A stretch of DNA of 59,970 nt from Spirochaetia bacterium (GCA_017446885.1 JAFSOR010000007.1:1-59970), one strand, 5' to 3'; shown: positions 14,850-24,716, numbered from the stretch's first letter. Notes: generated by a model from the letters alone, not told the origin. A program made the numbers and translations.

Positions 14850-15608
14850 TTAGAAGCCGATCAGTATCTTAGCAAGAAGCAGGATAAGGACTGCTATGAT
14901 GATAGGCCGTACTACCTTGACACCTTTGATAAGCACAAGTCCTGCGCCAAGATAATTTCCAAGCATATTCGAGAGTGCGGCGGCAATTCCGACTGTTATA
15001 ACAACCTGCCCATGAAGCAGGAATACAGTCAAGGCCGCCACATTTGTCGACAGGTTTATGACCTTCGCATTCGCATTGGCCTGGGCTATGCTTAGCCGGG
15101 CTCCCACTGTGAATGCGATAATCAGGAAAGTCCCGGTCCCGGGGCCGTAGATTCCATCGTATATTCCTATAATAAGAGCACATATTGATGCCACCGCAAT
15201 GTTACGTGCATTTATGGCTGCCATACCATTGCCGTGGTCTCGGAAAAGCTTTTTATTAAGGACACAGAAAGCTGCTATAGGAAGTGCAATCAGAAGCATA
15301 GTCAGAAGCACTTTCTCTGAGATAATCATAGAAAGTTTGGCTCCAGTGGCAGAACCGATTATGCCGCATATCACCGCAGGGACAGCAAGACGCAGGCTTA
15401 CCATGCCGCTTTTTATGAAACGTGCAACTGCAATCACTGTGCCGAAAGAGGATGAGAACTTGTTTGTGGCTATAGCACCGTGGATAGGGAGTCCAGCCAA
15501 TAGATAGGCAGGCAGGGAAATAAGGCCGCCGCCACCAGCTATGGAGTCCACAAACCCGGCCAAGAACAGAAGCGGGCACACAATAATAAAAGTTGTAACA
15601 GTTATCAT
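14850..15608 (-). CDS. TauE/SafE family anion permease
   Basis: A 252-residue membrane protein with about eight helices. The N-terminal FLAGFVDSIAGGGGLISLPAYLLAG and the second-half GIYDGIYGPGTGTFLIIAF are the two repeat signatures of the TauE/SafE (sulfite/organosulfur anion exporter) family. Substrate cannot be told. It is the last gene of a five-gene minus-strand operon and starts 3 nt after the MFS stop, with AAGGA as ribosome binding site in the MFS 3' end. Confidence 0.87.
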   Translation of the reverse strand: MITVTTFIIVCPLLFLAGFVDSIAGGGGLISLPAYLLAGLPIHGAIATNKFSSSFGTVIAVARFIKSGMVSLRLAVPAVICGIIGSATGAKLSMIISEKVLLTMLLIALPIAAFCVLNKKLFRDHGNGMAAINARNIAVASICALIIGIYDGIYGPGTGTFLIIAFTVGARLSIAQANANAKVINLSTNVAALTVFLLHGQVVITVGIAAALSNMLGNYLGAGLVLIKGVKVVRPIIIAVLILLLAKILIGF

Positions 15609-15611
15609 GAT

Positions 15612-16781
15612 TTATTCCTTTCCAGGCTCCTGCAGGAAGAACCCAAGTACAAAGGTTAGGAATGAGACAGCGGCGCAGATTATGAACATCTTCTCGATGC
15701 CCCAGGCAGCCGCAGCTATGCCCAGGATGAGGGGCGATATAGTCTCTGCCCCGTTGTAGAGCACGGAATAGAGGGAGTAGATGCCGTCGATGTTCACCTT
15801 CATCTCCTTGGCAGTGTCGGCCAGGAAGGTGCTGAGGACAGGCACTGTTCCCTTGGAGAGGACTCCCATGAATATAAGAAGTCCGATGAGCAGGTAGATG
15901 TTGCTTGTGAAGGCCAGGCTGAACACCGTGATGGCCAGAAGAAGCTCTGCAATCAGGAACACTTTTTTCACACCTTTAAGCTCCACTATGCGGCCGCACA
16001 CCATCTTTCCAAGATAATTGCCTACAAAGAATACGCCGGTAAGGGAGCCTATGATTGCGGTGTCGAAGCCCTTAGCCTGGAACAGGAATGGCAGGAAGAG
16101 GAAAAGCGATGCCACCGAGAATGCGTCGGTGAATATGGCTGTGAACAGCACCACAAGGCGCTTTGTCGGTTTTACGAATATTGAGTGGTGAGCCTTCTTG
16201 TCAGGTGTGTCAACAGGTGACACCTCATTCCGGTACCGCCTTGAAAGGAGCACCGCAAGGCCTGCGGCCAGCGGAAGGAATGAGTATATGAGGGCTGTCG
16301 TTCCCCAGGTGAGCTTGGCTATCATAAATGTAAGCAGAGCAGACAGTGCTATGCGCCCAATATCGCCGTTGGCAGTGAAGTTCCCCATCTGGGTTCCCAG
16401 CTTGGTCTGGCTGGTCTTAGCCACTGCCGCGAATGCCACAGGGTGGAACACCCCGAAGCCCAGGCTCCCCACTAAGAATGCCAGCAGAACCAAAACATAG
16501 CTCTTGGCCATGAACATGAGAATGTATGAGATGAATATGAAGATGGCGGCATAGCCCAATGTGTGGAAGCTGCCAAGATATGTGCCCAGGAATGCGGCGG
16601 GGAATGCCAGCACAACGCCGGAGAAATGGAGTATGCCTCCAAGAAAGCCGGCCTGGGAGAGTGTTATGTTTATGTCCTGTGTTATGAAAGGAAGGAACAG
16701 GGGAAGACAGGCCACATAGCCGTCATTCACCATGTGCAGGGCAGAAAGGATAACGCCGTCAGAGAGCAGTTTTCTCTTCAT
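15612..16781 (-). CDS. MFS transporter (FSR/CynX-like)
   Basis: A 389-residue transporter with twelve predicted helices. The N-terminus DGVILSALHMVNDGYVACLPLFLPFI and the loop LGTYLGSFHTLGYAAIF look like the fosmidomycin-resistance-like branch of the major facilitator superfamily. Substrate unknown. ATG overlaps the stop of the ttcA-like gene by 4 bp. Confidence 0.85.
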   Translation of the reverse strand: MKRKLLSDGVILSALHMVNDGYVACLPLFLPFITQDINITLSQAGFLGGILHFSGVVLAFPAAFLGTYLGSFHTLGYAAIFIFISYILMFMAKSYVLVLLAFLVGSLGFGVFHPVAFAAVAKTSQTKLGTQMGNFTANGDIGRIALSALLTFMIAKLTWGTTALIYSFLPLAAGLAVLLSRRYRNEVSPVDTPDKKAHHSIFVKPTKRLVVLFTAIFTDAFSVASLFLFLPFLFQAKGFDTAIIGSLTGVFFVGNYLGKMVCGRIVELKGVKKVFLIAELLLAITVFSLAFTSNIYLLIGLLIFMGVLSKGTVPVLSTFLADTAKEMKVNIDGIYSLYSVLYNGAETISPLILGIAAAAWGIEKMFIICAAVSFLTFVLGFFLQEPGKE

Positions 16782-17542
16782 TCACCCTCTCCCAGATCGG
16801 TGGGCAGGTATTCCGGATTTATGTTCCAGGGGGCCTCGAATATGTGCTCCCGGAGCCTGCGGTTGTCCCTGGAGAGCTCTGCCACAATAGGCTTCATCTT
16901 AAGGCGCATATTGGTGCTCTTATATGGGCACCCTGTGTTGTAGACCGGGAAATTAAGCCGCTCTGCCATTAGACGAAGTTTAGACTCATAGACCATACAC
17001 ATGGGCCTGATCAAGGTAAGTTTGCCACCGAAGAACTGCTGCACCGGCATCATGGTGGAGAAGTTTCCCCTATAGCACAGGTTTATGAGCGTGGTGGTTA
17101 TGACATCATCCATGTGATGCCCAGTTGCAATCTTTTTGTATCCCAGCTCTGCAGCCTTATCGAAGAGCATCCTCTTCCGGTTCCTGGCGCAGAGGTAGCA
17201 GTTGAATTCGCCCTTGAATGACGGCGGGAACATATCTGCATGCTCCACCTCGTAGGGAATCTCCAGCATGTCGAAGAACTCTTCCATCTTCTTGGCATCA
17301 GTTTCTGGCATAGGATACTGGTTCCAGTCTATACGCATGGCATGGAGGTCGTAGTGTATCGGAAGCCACCGGCGCCGCACCGCCAGAGTGAAGGCCAGAG
17401 CCAGGGAATCCTTGCCCCCTGAGATAGCCAAAAGAACTTTGTCGCCATCTTCTATCATCTTGAACCGGTTTATGCCGCGGCCAGTCTCTTTGACTATGCG
17501 CATAAGCCAGGGCTGCATATTTTCTATGTCTTTTAATTCCAC
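16778..17542 (-). CDS. ttcA: TtcA-type tRNA-thiolation PP-loop ATPase
   Basis: A 254-residue N-type ATP pyrophosphatase. The PP-loop SGGKDS is at residues 41-46; CYLCARNRKR provides the CxxC pair and NTGCPYKS a further cysteine, the three that hold the [4Fe-4S] cluster in TtcA and TtuA enzymes. GHHMDDVITT is the conserved second block. In the family it activates a tRNA base with ATP and replaces oxygen by sulfur (2-thiocytidine 32 in TtcA). TtcA proper is usually longer by about 40 residues, so a related tRNA target is possible. Overlaps HD gene (10 bp) and MFS gene (4 bp). Confidence 0.82.
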   Translation of the reverse strand: MELKDIENMQPWLMRIVKETGRGINRFKMIEDGDKVLLAISGGKDSLALAFTLAVRRRWLPIHYDLHAMRIDWNQYPMPETDAKKMEEFFDMLEIPYEVEHADMFPPSFKGEFNCYLCARNRKRMLFDKAAELGYKKIATGHHMDDVITTTLINLCYRGNFSTMMPVQQFFGGKLTLIRPMCMVYESKLRLMAERLNFPVYNTGCPYKSTNMRLKMKPIVAELSRDNRRLREHIFEAPWNINPEYLPTDLGEGE

Positions 17543-18759
17543 TTCAATCTCCGGGCCTTGTCGGCTACAGTTGGGTCAACAAAGATGCGGATTTTTCTTA
17601 ATGGGTCTGATATGTTCTCAAGCCCGGCCCTGCCTGTGAATGTGTGAAAACCGCTGTTTCCGAATACCGGGAGGGTGGTCTCGAATGTGATGCTCTCGGG
17701 CACATCTATGATGACTGACGAAGAATCGCAGGAAAGCTTGTCGGCAAGATTTGCCTCTTCCTCTCCTCTTTTCTTTAGGTCAAGAAGCGCCATATGAACC
17801 GGATTTGTGTCGTCAAATACCACTTCGCATATCATCTTGAAAAGGATACGGTCATGCACCATGCCAAAGAGCCTGAAAGCTCCCTCGCCGCGCCCTTCGC
17901 TTACAAGGGATTCATCATCAAGGCCGTAGAGGTCGTCGGGAGTAAGGGCACCACTCTCAAGGGCTGCGATTATAGCTTTTTTAATCATGCCGGTGGCACA
18001 TCGGACAGTCTTATGCCAGTAGACAGTCTTGTACATAAGGTACTTTGAGAAAAGGATATTCTCCACCGCTGGAATGCCGGAAGGGAGTATGCTTATACCC
18101 TGCTCTGGGTGGGGATAGATTGCCGAAAGTACAAACTCTATATCCTGTGTGCCGTATGGAACGCCACAGAAAAAGGCATCACGGGTCAGATAATCCAGCT
18201 TGTCGGGATCAAGCACCCCCGAAAGAATATTGCGGAAGAATAGCACGGTGGGGTCTGCACATTCCATGGTTGTATCCACTATAGCCGCAGGAATGGCCGG
18301 GTCTATCTCCAGAGCATCTTTTATAAGCGATGCCAGAGGCTCTGCCAGTATGTACTCCCCGGTAAGGGCCTCGTGCTTCTTAAGCGGAAGCTCCTTGAGC
18401 GAATGCGTGTAGGGGAAATGTCCCAGATCGTGCAGAAGACATGCGGCCAAGAATGCGTTCACATCCTGCACTGTCACTGTGGGGCATGCATCAAAGGTGA
18501 GAAGCCGCCGTATCATGCGGTAGCCTATATGGTAGACACCCAGGCTGTGGATAAAGCGGGTATGCACTGCCCCCGGGTAGACCAGGTAGGTAGGGCCCAG
18601 CTGGCGGATCCGGTTCATCTTCTGGAGCACAGGAGAGGAGACAAGGCTCTTGAAGCCGTCGGAGAGCATTATGCTGCCCCACACCGGATCACGCACCGGA
18701 TGGTTAAACGATGTGTCTAAGTATGCAGCTGTCCTGCTGTTAACATCTGTCACAATCAT
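17533..18759 (-). CDS. HD-domain phosphohydrolase (dNTPase/SAMHD1-like)
   Basis: A 408-residue protein of the YwfO/SAMHD1-like HD superfamily. H-x-x-x-HD-x-D set: RFIHSLGVYHIGYR, LLHDLGHFPYTHSL and DPDKLDYLTRDAFFCG, the last being the diagnostic DKxDYxxRD motif. Members hydrolyse dNTPs or other nucleotides; exact substrate is not visible. N-terminal PVWGSIMLSDGFKSLVSSPVL sequence is typical of the group. Overlaps the aconitase stop by 4 bp, so it is in the same operon. Confidence 0.87.
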   Translation of the reverse strand: MIVTDVNSRTAAYLDTSFNHPVRDPVWGSIMLSDGFKSLVSSPVLQKMNRIRQLGPTYLVYPGAVHTRFIHSLGVYHIGYRMIRRLLTFDACPTVTVQDVNAFLAACLLHDLGHFPYTHSLKELPLKKHEALTGEYILAEPLASLIKDALEIDPAIPAAIVDTTMECADPTVLFFRNILSGVLDPDKLDYLTRDAFFCGVPYGTQDIEFVLSAIYPHPEQGISILPSGIPAVENILFSKYLMYKTVYWHKTVRCATGMIKKAIIAALESGALTPDDLYGLDDESLVSEGRGEGAFRLFGMVHDRILFKMICEVVFDDTNPVHMALLDLKKRGEEEANLADKLSCDSSSVIIDVPESITFETTLPVFGNSGFHTFTGRAGLENISDPLRKIRIFVDPTVADKARRLKWN

Positions 18760-20693
18760 TTCCTTGTGTTGAAGATGTAGTTGAGCATTCCTCCTGCCTC
18801 AATCAGATCCACACCCTTTTTCTCCAGGTCATGGAGGAAGAAGAATTCACGGCCGCTCTTGGCATCTACTGCCTTGACTCTGTTGCCGCTCTTGATATCT
18901 GCCATGAAGCTAGGGAAGCTCAAGCTCATCCCCTCTTCAAGTATATCATAGTCAGCCGGATTTTCAAACACTAATGGAACAATTCCGAAGTTGATCAGGT
19001 TGGCCTTGTGGATCCGGGCAAAGCTCTTGGTTATGACTGCCTTAACCCCCAGATACATTGGTGCAAGGGCAGCATGCTCCCGGGATGAGCCCTGGCCGTA
19101 GTTCTCGCCGCCGATTATGACGCCGGTGCCTGCTTTCTTGGCCCTGTCGTAGAAGCCTGGGGAGACCGCCTCGAATACGAATTTTGCAATCTCGGGGATG
19201 TTGGACCGGTATGGGAGGACCCGGGTGCCGGCAGGCATGATGTGGTCTGTGGTTATGTTGTCACCGGTCTTTATAAGTACTTCGGCTGTGAATGATGCCG
19301 GCGCAGGCGCAGCCTTTGGACAAGGTTTGATATTAGGCCCGCGGATAATTTCGATGGAGTCGAAGTCCTCTGCAGGTGCCGGTTTCTCGATCATGTTGTC
19401 GTTGATTTCGGTCTTTGCAGAATAGTCGGTGAACTTCACCTTCACCTTCCGGGGGTCTGTGATGCACCCGAAGAGGGCTGAGGCAGCGGCGGTCTCCGGC
19501 GATGCCAGGTAGATCTCCGCGGTGGCGGTGCCGCTTCTGCCTTTGAAGTTGCGGTTGAATGTGCGGACGCTGGCCCCACCCGAGGCAGGAGCGAAGCCCA
19601 TGCCTATGCATGGGCCGCATGCGCTCTCCAGCATGCGGGCGCCGCTTTTAACCAGCTTCTTTATGATGCCGGCCTCTATGGCACTGGTGTAAACCTGCTT
19701 GGATCCCGGAGAGACTCCCAGAGACACACCAGGTGCCACAGTCTTGCCATCCAGGATGTCGGCTGCAATTCCCAGGTCATTGATGGAGGAGTTGGTGCAG
19801 GAGCCGATAGCGGCCTGCACAATCTTCTTACCCTCGATCTCCCGCACCGGCACAACCAGGTCCGGCATATGGGGCTGGGCAATCATCGGCTCTATCTTAG
19901 TAAGGTCTATATCAATTATTTCGTCGTACTGGGCTCCGTCGTCGGCTGCCAGTTCCTGCCAGCCCTCCCGCTTCTGGAGCGCAAGCCATTCCTTGGTCAC
20001 CTGGTCGCTGGGGAAGATGGAGGTGGTGACCCCCAGCTCTGCTCCCATGTTTGTTATTGTGGCCCGCTGGGGCACGGAAAGGCTTGCGACGCCGTCGCCA
20101 TAATACTCAAACACCTTGCCTACTCCGTTCTTCACGGTACACCGCCTTAAAAGCTCAAGTATCACATCCTTGGCACTGCACATCGGCTGCAGGGCACCTG
20201 TCAGGTGGATACCTATAACCTTAGGCATTGCCAGGGTGAATGGTGCACCGGCCATGGCACAGGCTATATCAAGGCCTCCGGCTCCAATGGCCAGCATGCC
20301 CAGTCCGCCGCCTGTCGGGGTGTGGGAATCGGAACCTAAAAGTGTCTTTCCAGGCAGGCCGAACCTCTCCAGATGAACCTGATGGCATATGCCGTTGCCT
20401 GGGCGCGAGAAATAGAGGCCATACTTCTTGGCAAAACTCTGGAGGAACAGGTGGTCGTCGGGGTTCTTAAAGTCGGTCTGGATAGTGTTGTGGTCTACAT
20501 AGGATACCGACAGCTCGGTCTGCACCCGCTTAAGCCCGATAGCCTCGAACTGCAGGTAGACCATGGTTCCTGTTGCATCCTGGGTCAGGGTCTGGTCAAT
20601 CTTTATGGAGATTTCCTTGCCAGCCTTCATCTCACCGGAGACAAGGTGTTTCTCAATAATCTTATAAGTAAGGTTTTTCTTCATTTCTCTCAC
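18756..20693 (-). CDS. acnA: Aconitate hydratase (short bacterial/archaeal-type)
   Basis: A 645-residue [4Fe-4S] hydro-lyase that interconverts citrate and isocitrate. N-terminal LGSDSHTPTGGGLGMLAIG and GDGVASLSVPQRATITNMG, the cluster cysteines in GSCTNSSINDLG and SACGPCIGMG, and the C-terminal swivel domain NYGQGSSREHAALAP are all present. The length fits the approximately 640-residue putative-aconitase group rather than the 890-residue AcnA. Many treponemes lack a TCA cycle, so its metabolic role (glutamate synthesis or partial cycle) is of interest. First gene of the five-gene operon; divergent from the TetR gene. Confidence 0.88.
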   Translation of the reverse strand: MREMKKNLTYKIIEKHLVSGEMKAGKEISIKIDQTLTQDATGTMVYLQFEAIGLKRVQTELSVSYVDHNTIQTDFKNPDDHLFLQSFAKKYGLYFSRPGNGICHQVHLERFGLPGKTLLGSDSHTPTGGGLGMLAIGAGGLDIACAMAGAPFTLAMPKVIGIHLTGALQPMCSAKDVILELLRRCTVKNGVGKVFEYYGDGVASLSVPQRATITNMGAELGVTTSIFPSDQVTKEWLALQKREGWQELAADDGAQYDEIIDIDLTKIEPMIAQPHMPDLVVPVREIEGKKIVQAAIGSCTNSSINDLGIAADILDGKTVAPGVSLGVSPGSKQVYTSAIEAGIIKKLVKSGARMLESACGPCIGMGFAPASGGASVRTFNRNFKGRSGTATAEIYLASPETAAASALFGCITDPRKVKVKFTDYSAKTEINDNMIEKPAPAEDFDSIEIIRGPNIKPCPKAAPAPASFTAEVLIKTGDNITTDHIMPAGTRVLPYRSNIPEIAKFVFEAVSPGFYDRAKKAGTGVIIGGENYGQGSSREHAALAPMYLGVKAVITKSFARIHKANLINFGIVPLVFENPADYDILEEGMSLSFPSFMADIKSGNRVKAVDAKSGREFFFLHDLEKKGVDLIEAGGMLNYIFNTRK

Positions 20694-20787
20694 CTCTTTT
20701 ATTGTGAATTAGGGTACAATAAAAACTGCTGAAAGTCAATATAAAAATATATAATCATGTGATATAATATTGCAAAAGGAGAGAGTT

Positions 20788-21438
20788 ATGCCCAACAAGA
20801 CAGGTGCCACCACCAAGGCCAGACTGGCAGAATCTGCATGGAAGCTGTTCTACGAGAAAGGCTACGACAACACAACTATAGAGGATATTGTGGACGACTC
20901 AGGCTCATCAAAGGGCTCCTTCTACCACTATTTCAAGGGCAAGGATGACCTCCTGGGCACCCTTTCCATGCTTTTCGACGCCAAGTATGAGGAGCTTAAA
21001 AGCGTCATGGATCCCTCCTCCGACGCCGTGGAAAAACTCATCTTCTTAAACCACGAGCTGTTCACCATGATAGACAACAGTATATCGCTTGACCTCCTTT
21101 CCCGCCTGTTCTCATCACAGCTCACAACCCGGGGCGAGAAAAGCCTGCTGGACCGGAACCGCACCTACTTTAAGCTTTTGTGGAAGATAATAAAGGAAGG
21201 GCAGGAGAACGGGCAGCTGCGGACAGACCTGTCTGTGAACGAGATTGTGGACAGCTACGCCATGTTCGAGCGGGCTCTTATGTACGACTGGTGCCTGGGT
21301 GGCGGCAAGTATGCCCTTGCCCGATATTCGGACCAGATGATGCCTATGTTCCTGGAGGGATTCCGGACCCAACATAGAAATAATGGAAAAAATTATCCAA
21401 AGTACAAACATATATCCTATAAAACGACTATTGCTTAA
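20788..21438 (+). CDS. TetR/AcrR family transcriptional regulator
   Basis: A 216-residue regulator. The N-terminal helix-turn-helix reads LAESAWKLFYEKGYDNTTIEDIVDD then SSKGSFYHYFKGKDDLL, the TetR signature; the remaining 150 residues form the ligand-binding helices. AAAGGAGAGAG precedes ATG 20788; a TATAAT lies at 20763-20768. It is divergent from the aconitase operon and upstream of the proline symporter, so it may control one or both. The C-terminal tail turns basic and A+T-rich. Confidence 0.88.
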   Translation: MPNKTGATTKARLAESAWKLFYEKGYDNTTIEDIVDDSGSSKGSFYHYFKGKDDLLGTLSMLFDAKYEELKSVMDPSSDAVEKLIFLNHELFTMIDNSISLDLLSRLFSSQLTTRGEKSLLDRNRTYFKLLWKIIKEGQENGQLRTDLSVNEIVDSYAMFERALMYDWCLGGGKYALARYSDQMMPMFLEGFRTQHRNNGKNYPKYKHISYKTTIA

Positions 21439-21448
21439 CTAATTATAT

Positions 21449-21488
21449 TATAGTAACTTAACTATATTTTTCTTAAGATTAGTCTAAT
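21449..21488 (+). promoter_or_regulatory. Inverted repeats between the TetR and putP genes
   Basis: TATAGT-aactta-ACTATA (21449-21466) and the palindrome ATTAG-T-CTAAT (21478-21488) lie in the 137-bp gap upstream of the symporter. They are candidate operators for the adjacent TetR protein; the region is very A+T-rich, so chance is possible. Confidence 0.3.
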
Positions 21489-21575
21489 AAAAGTATAAAC
21501 TTTATTCTATATTTACGTACAATCAAAAGTATGCTATAAAAGGAAACACGAAATTTTTATAAGGAGCATTGAAAA

Positions 21576-23036
21576 ATGAAAAGTAATACTTCCGAAATTA
21601 TTGTCTTTACACTATACCTCATTTTCATGATTTCCATCGGTGTCTACTTCTTCCTCAAGAACAAGAGCGGTGGAGACAAGACTTACTTCCTGGGTGGAAG
21701 AAAGATGGGAGCTTGGGTATCTGCCCTCTCCGCAGGAGCATCAGATATGAGCGCATGGGTTTTAATGGGACTTCCTGCCTCTGTCTATGCATTGGGAACA
21801 GGACAGGCCTGGATTGCTGTCGGCCTTGCCATCGGCTATGCATTAAGCTGGATCTACGAGGCACCACGGCTCAGGACTTTCTCCATCGAGTGCAACGACT
21901 CCATCACAATCCCACAGTACCTGACAAACCGGTTCCTCTCCAAGAGCATGGCCCTGCAGATCGTCTGTGCCATCATCTTCATCTTCGCATACACAATCTA
22001 CGCAGCTTCCTCCATCAAGGCCTGCGGAACACTGTTCAACACTGTAATCGGAATCGATGCAAGAATTGCTATGTACGGCGCAGCCGTCATAATCATCAGC
22101 TACACCTTCCTTGGGGGTTTCTCAGCTGTATGCTGGACCGACTTCTTCCAGGGCATGCTTATGTTGGGCGCCCTCCTCATCGCACCGCTGTTTGCCACAT
22201 TCATGCTGGAGGCTCCTGCTGCTGCAGCTGCTCTTCCTGAAAACTACTGGAACCCGATGGCAAGCTGGCAGGACATCATCTCCGGTCTGGCATGGGGTCT
22301 CGGCTACTTCGGAATGCCTCACATCATCATCAGGTTCATGGCTGTCGAGTCCCAGGAATCCCTCAAGAAATCTGCAAAGATCGGTATCACCTGGACAACT
22401 CTTATCCTTATCTTCGCTGTAGTTGTAGGAATTGTAGGACGTACACATCTTGGATTTGACGAGAACATCAACAAGAACTCCCTGGTATTCATCACCATGG
22501 TAAGGGCTATCTTCCCTGGAATCATCTCCGGTATCCTTCTCTCTGCAATCCTGGCAGCAGCCATGTCCACAGCCGACAGCCAGCTGCTTTCCGCCGCATC
22601 TGCATTTGCAAGCGACGTATACAAGCCTGTTATCAGAAAAGGTCAGGCTGGCGACAAAGAGATGCTCTGGGGCGGAAGAATCATAGTTCTTATCATAGCT
22701 CTGGCAGCTGTGTCCATTGCATCCAACCCGAACTCCGGTTCCATAATGAGCCTGGTATCCAATGCGTGGGGCGTGTTCGGAGCATCGTTCGGACCAGCAA
22801 TACTGCTTTCGCTGTTCTGGAAACGGCTTACATTCAGCGGCGCTGTAGCAGGTATTCTGGCTGGTTCCATTGTGGATATCTACTGGATGTACAACCTGGC
22901 TTCCACCGGTATTTACGAGCTCTTCCCAGGCTTTGTTGCAGGCTTGATTTTTGCAGTTGTAGTATCTGTGATTTCAAAAGAGCCAGAAAAAGAAGTTTTG
23001 GACCTTTTTGATAGAGCATTAAATTCGAAAAAGTGA
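21576..23036 (+). CDS. putP: Sodium/proline symporter (PutP)
   Basis: A 486-residue sodium:solute symporter with about 13 helices. Family blocks: LGGRKMGAWVSALSAGASDMSAWVLMGLPA (split here by reading only its two halves LGGRKMGAWV and SDMSAWVLMG), SYTFLGGFSAVCWTDFFQG, and ILAAAMSTADSQLLSAASA with the sodium-site serines. The SAGASDMSAW segment is characteristic of the proline branch. Good ribosome binding site AAGGAG 10 nt before ATG. Proline uptake for osmoprotection or as carbon and nitrogen source is the family role. Confidence 0.9.
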   Translation: MKSNTSEIIVFTLYLIFMISIGVYFFLKNKSGGDKTYFLGGRKMGAWVSALSAGASDMSAWVLMGLPASVYALGTGQAWIAVGLAIGYALSWIYEAPRLRTFSIECNDSITIPQYLTNRFLSKSMALQIVCAIIFIFAYTIYAASSIKACGTLFNTVIGIDARIAMYGAAVIIISYTFLGGFSAVCWTDFFQGMLMLGALLIAPLFATFMLEAPAAAAALPENYWNPMASWQDIISGLAWGLGYFGMPHIIIRFMAVESQESLKKSAKIGITWTTLILIFAVVVGIVGRTHLGFDENINKNSLVFITMVRAIFPGIISGILLSAILAAAMSTADSQLLSAASAFASDVYKPVIRKGQAGDKEMLWGGRIIVLIIALAAVSIASNPNSGSIMSLVSNAWGVFGASFGPAILLSLFWKRLTFSGAVAGILAGSIVDIYWMYNLASTGIYELFPGFVAGLIFAVVVSVISKEPEKEVLDLFDRALNSKK

Positions 23037-23048
23037 TATAATCCCTGT

Positions 23049-24716
23049 ATGGGAAAAAAAGAGATAACAATTTCCAATCCAAAAGGATTGTCAAAAGCTG
23101 TTCCTTCCGGGACTCTGGCACTAAAGGCGCTGGAGGCTCTGGGAGGAATTGATTCTAAGCGCACTGTGGTGGGTGTAAGGGCAAACAACCTTATCTGCGA
23201 CCTGGGCAAGCCTGTCACAGTAAATTCAATTCTAGAGCCGATATATCTAGACTCAAGAGAAGGCTCCAAGATCTACCGCAACACATTCTGTTTTGTAATC
23301 GCCATGGCAGCAAAGGAGCAGTTCCCCGACCGGCGCCTTATAATAGGCAACACGATAGGCCACAGCTTCTCTTTCTATTTCGACGGCATACGGCACATAG
23401 GCGAGAAGGAGCTTGAGGCGCTAAACAACAAGCTCAAGGAGATAATCGGAGCAGACGAGCACATCGAGCAGACTGTGATCTCGTATCAGGACGCGGAGAA
23501 AATCTTCAAGGAGCAGAACATGGCCGGAGCTTCGCAGCTGCTCTTGACAGCCAACGACCCGGAGGTCATGATAGCCAGGTGCCGCAACTATACAGACCTT
23601 GCACATCAGGTGCTCTACCCTTCCACAGGCATCCTTAAGAACTATAAGTTCTCGGGCTACCGCAGCGGCTTTGTAGTGCTGTTCCCACGCGAAGGAACTG
23701 CCGACAACATGGGCGAGTTCTACGATATACCGGCTATTGCCACCATTTTTGAAGAATACCGCAGACGGGGCAGCGTACTACACTTTAGCAACGTGGGCGA
23801 GATGAACCAGCTGGTGGCCGCACGCAAGGAAAAGAATGTAATCCTGATGTGCGAGATGCTGCAGAACAAGAAGATATCGGAGATTGCAGAAAAGATAGCT
23901 TCCGGCAAGGATTCTATCAAAGTGGTGCTTATCGCAGGGCCTTCATCATCGGGCAAGACTACATTCATCAAGAAGCTTTCCACACAGCTGGACCTTCTGG
24001 GCATAAACACCATGCCGCTCTCTTTCGACGACTACTATGTGCCCCGGGAGCAGACCCCCAAGGACGAGAACGGCGAATACGACTACGAGTGCCCCGAGGC
24101 TATAGACCGGGAGCTTTTGAACAAGGACCTGATTGATTTCTTCGATGGCAAAGAGGTAAACCTGCCCACCTACAACTTCCTTACAGGGCTTAGGGAATAC
24201 CACAACAACAAGATAAAGCTTGAGAAGAACACAATCCTCCTTATGGAGGGAATCCACGGCCTTAACGACGACCTTACCTACCTGGTTCCCAAGGAGCAGA
24301 AGTTCAAGATCTACATATCGGCCCTTACCCCTATGAACCTGGACGACCACAACAAGATAAGCACATCGGACAACCGGCTTCTGCGCCGCATGGTGCGGGA
24401 CTACAGGACACGGGGCTACGATGCGGTGGAGACACTTTCCCGCTGGCAATCGGTAAAGAGCGGCGAGAACAAGTACATCTTCCCGTTCCAGAACGATGCC
24501 GATGCAGTGTTCAACACAGCGCTGGAATACGAGTTCGGAGTGCTGCGCAATGTCGCAATGCCTCTTTTACGGTCGGTCAAGCCTTATAATAAGGAGTATG
24601 CCGAGGCAAAGCGGCTCGAGAGTCTTTTAAACAAATTCCTCAATATGGGAATGGAATTCATACCCCAGGACTCTATCCTGAGGGAATTTATAGGAGGCAG
24701 TGTATATGGTCACTAA
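23049..24716 (+). CDS. Nucleoside (uridine-type) kinase with ThrRS-like N-terminal domains
   Basis: A 555-residue protein. Residues 1-65 resemble a TGS domain, 65-200 the ThrRS second additional domain, and from about 290 a uridine kinase/phosphoribulokinase domain with P-loop GPSSSGKTT at G297-T305, SFDDYYVPRE and FLEGIHGLND-like segment LLMEGIHGLND. This long kinase form is common in spirochaetes, Thermotogae and clostridia. No Shine-Dalgarno sequence; TATAAT (23037-23042) is exactly 6 nt before the ATG, so the mRNA is probably leaderless, though no good -35 is seen. Overlaps the LUD gene by 11 bp. Confidence 0.87.
   Translation: MGKKEITISNPKGLSKAVPSGTLALKALEALGGIDSKRTVVGVRANNLICDLGKPVTVNSILEPIYLDSREGSKIYRNTFCFVIAMAAKEQFPDRRLIIGNTIGHSFSFYFDGIRHIGEKELEALNNKLKEIIGADEHIEQTVISYQDAEKIFKEQNMAGASQLLLTANDPEVMIARCRNYTDLAHQVLYPSTGILKNYKFSGYRSGFVVLFPREGTADNMGEFYDIPAIATIFEEYRRRGSVLHFSNVGEMNQLVAARKEKNVILMCEMLQNKKISEIAEKIASGKDSIKVVLIAGPSSSGKTTFIKKLSTQLDLLGINTMPLSFDDYYVPREQTPKDENGEYDYECPEAIDRELLNKDLIDFFDGKEVNLPTYNFLTGLREYHNNKIKLEKNTILLMEGIHGLNDDLTYLVPKEQKFKIYISALTPMNLDDHNKISTSDNRLLRRMVRDYRTRGYDAVETLSRWQSVKSGENKYIFPFQNDADAVFNTALEYEFGVLRNVAMPLLRSVKPYNKEYAEAKRLESLLNKFLNMGMEFIPQDSILREFIGGSVYGH

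Noticed and set aside
14847..14852. Possible frameshift or fusion at the abutting stops of the symporter and TauE genes
   Set aside because: The two genes are convergent and both end with complete family C-termini; simply zero spacing.
18491..20732. Many long plus-strand frames opposite the aconitase and HD genes
   Set aside because: They mirror high-quality minus-strand genes with complete motifs and lack ribosome binding sites; shadow frames.
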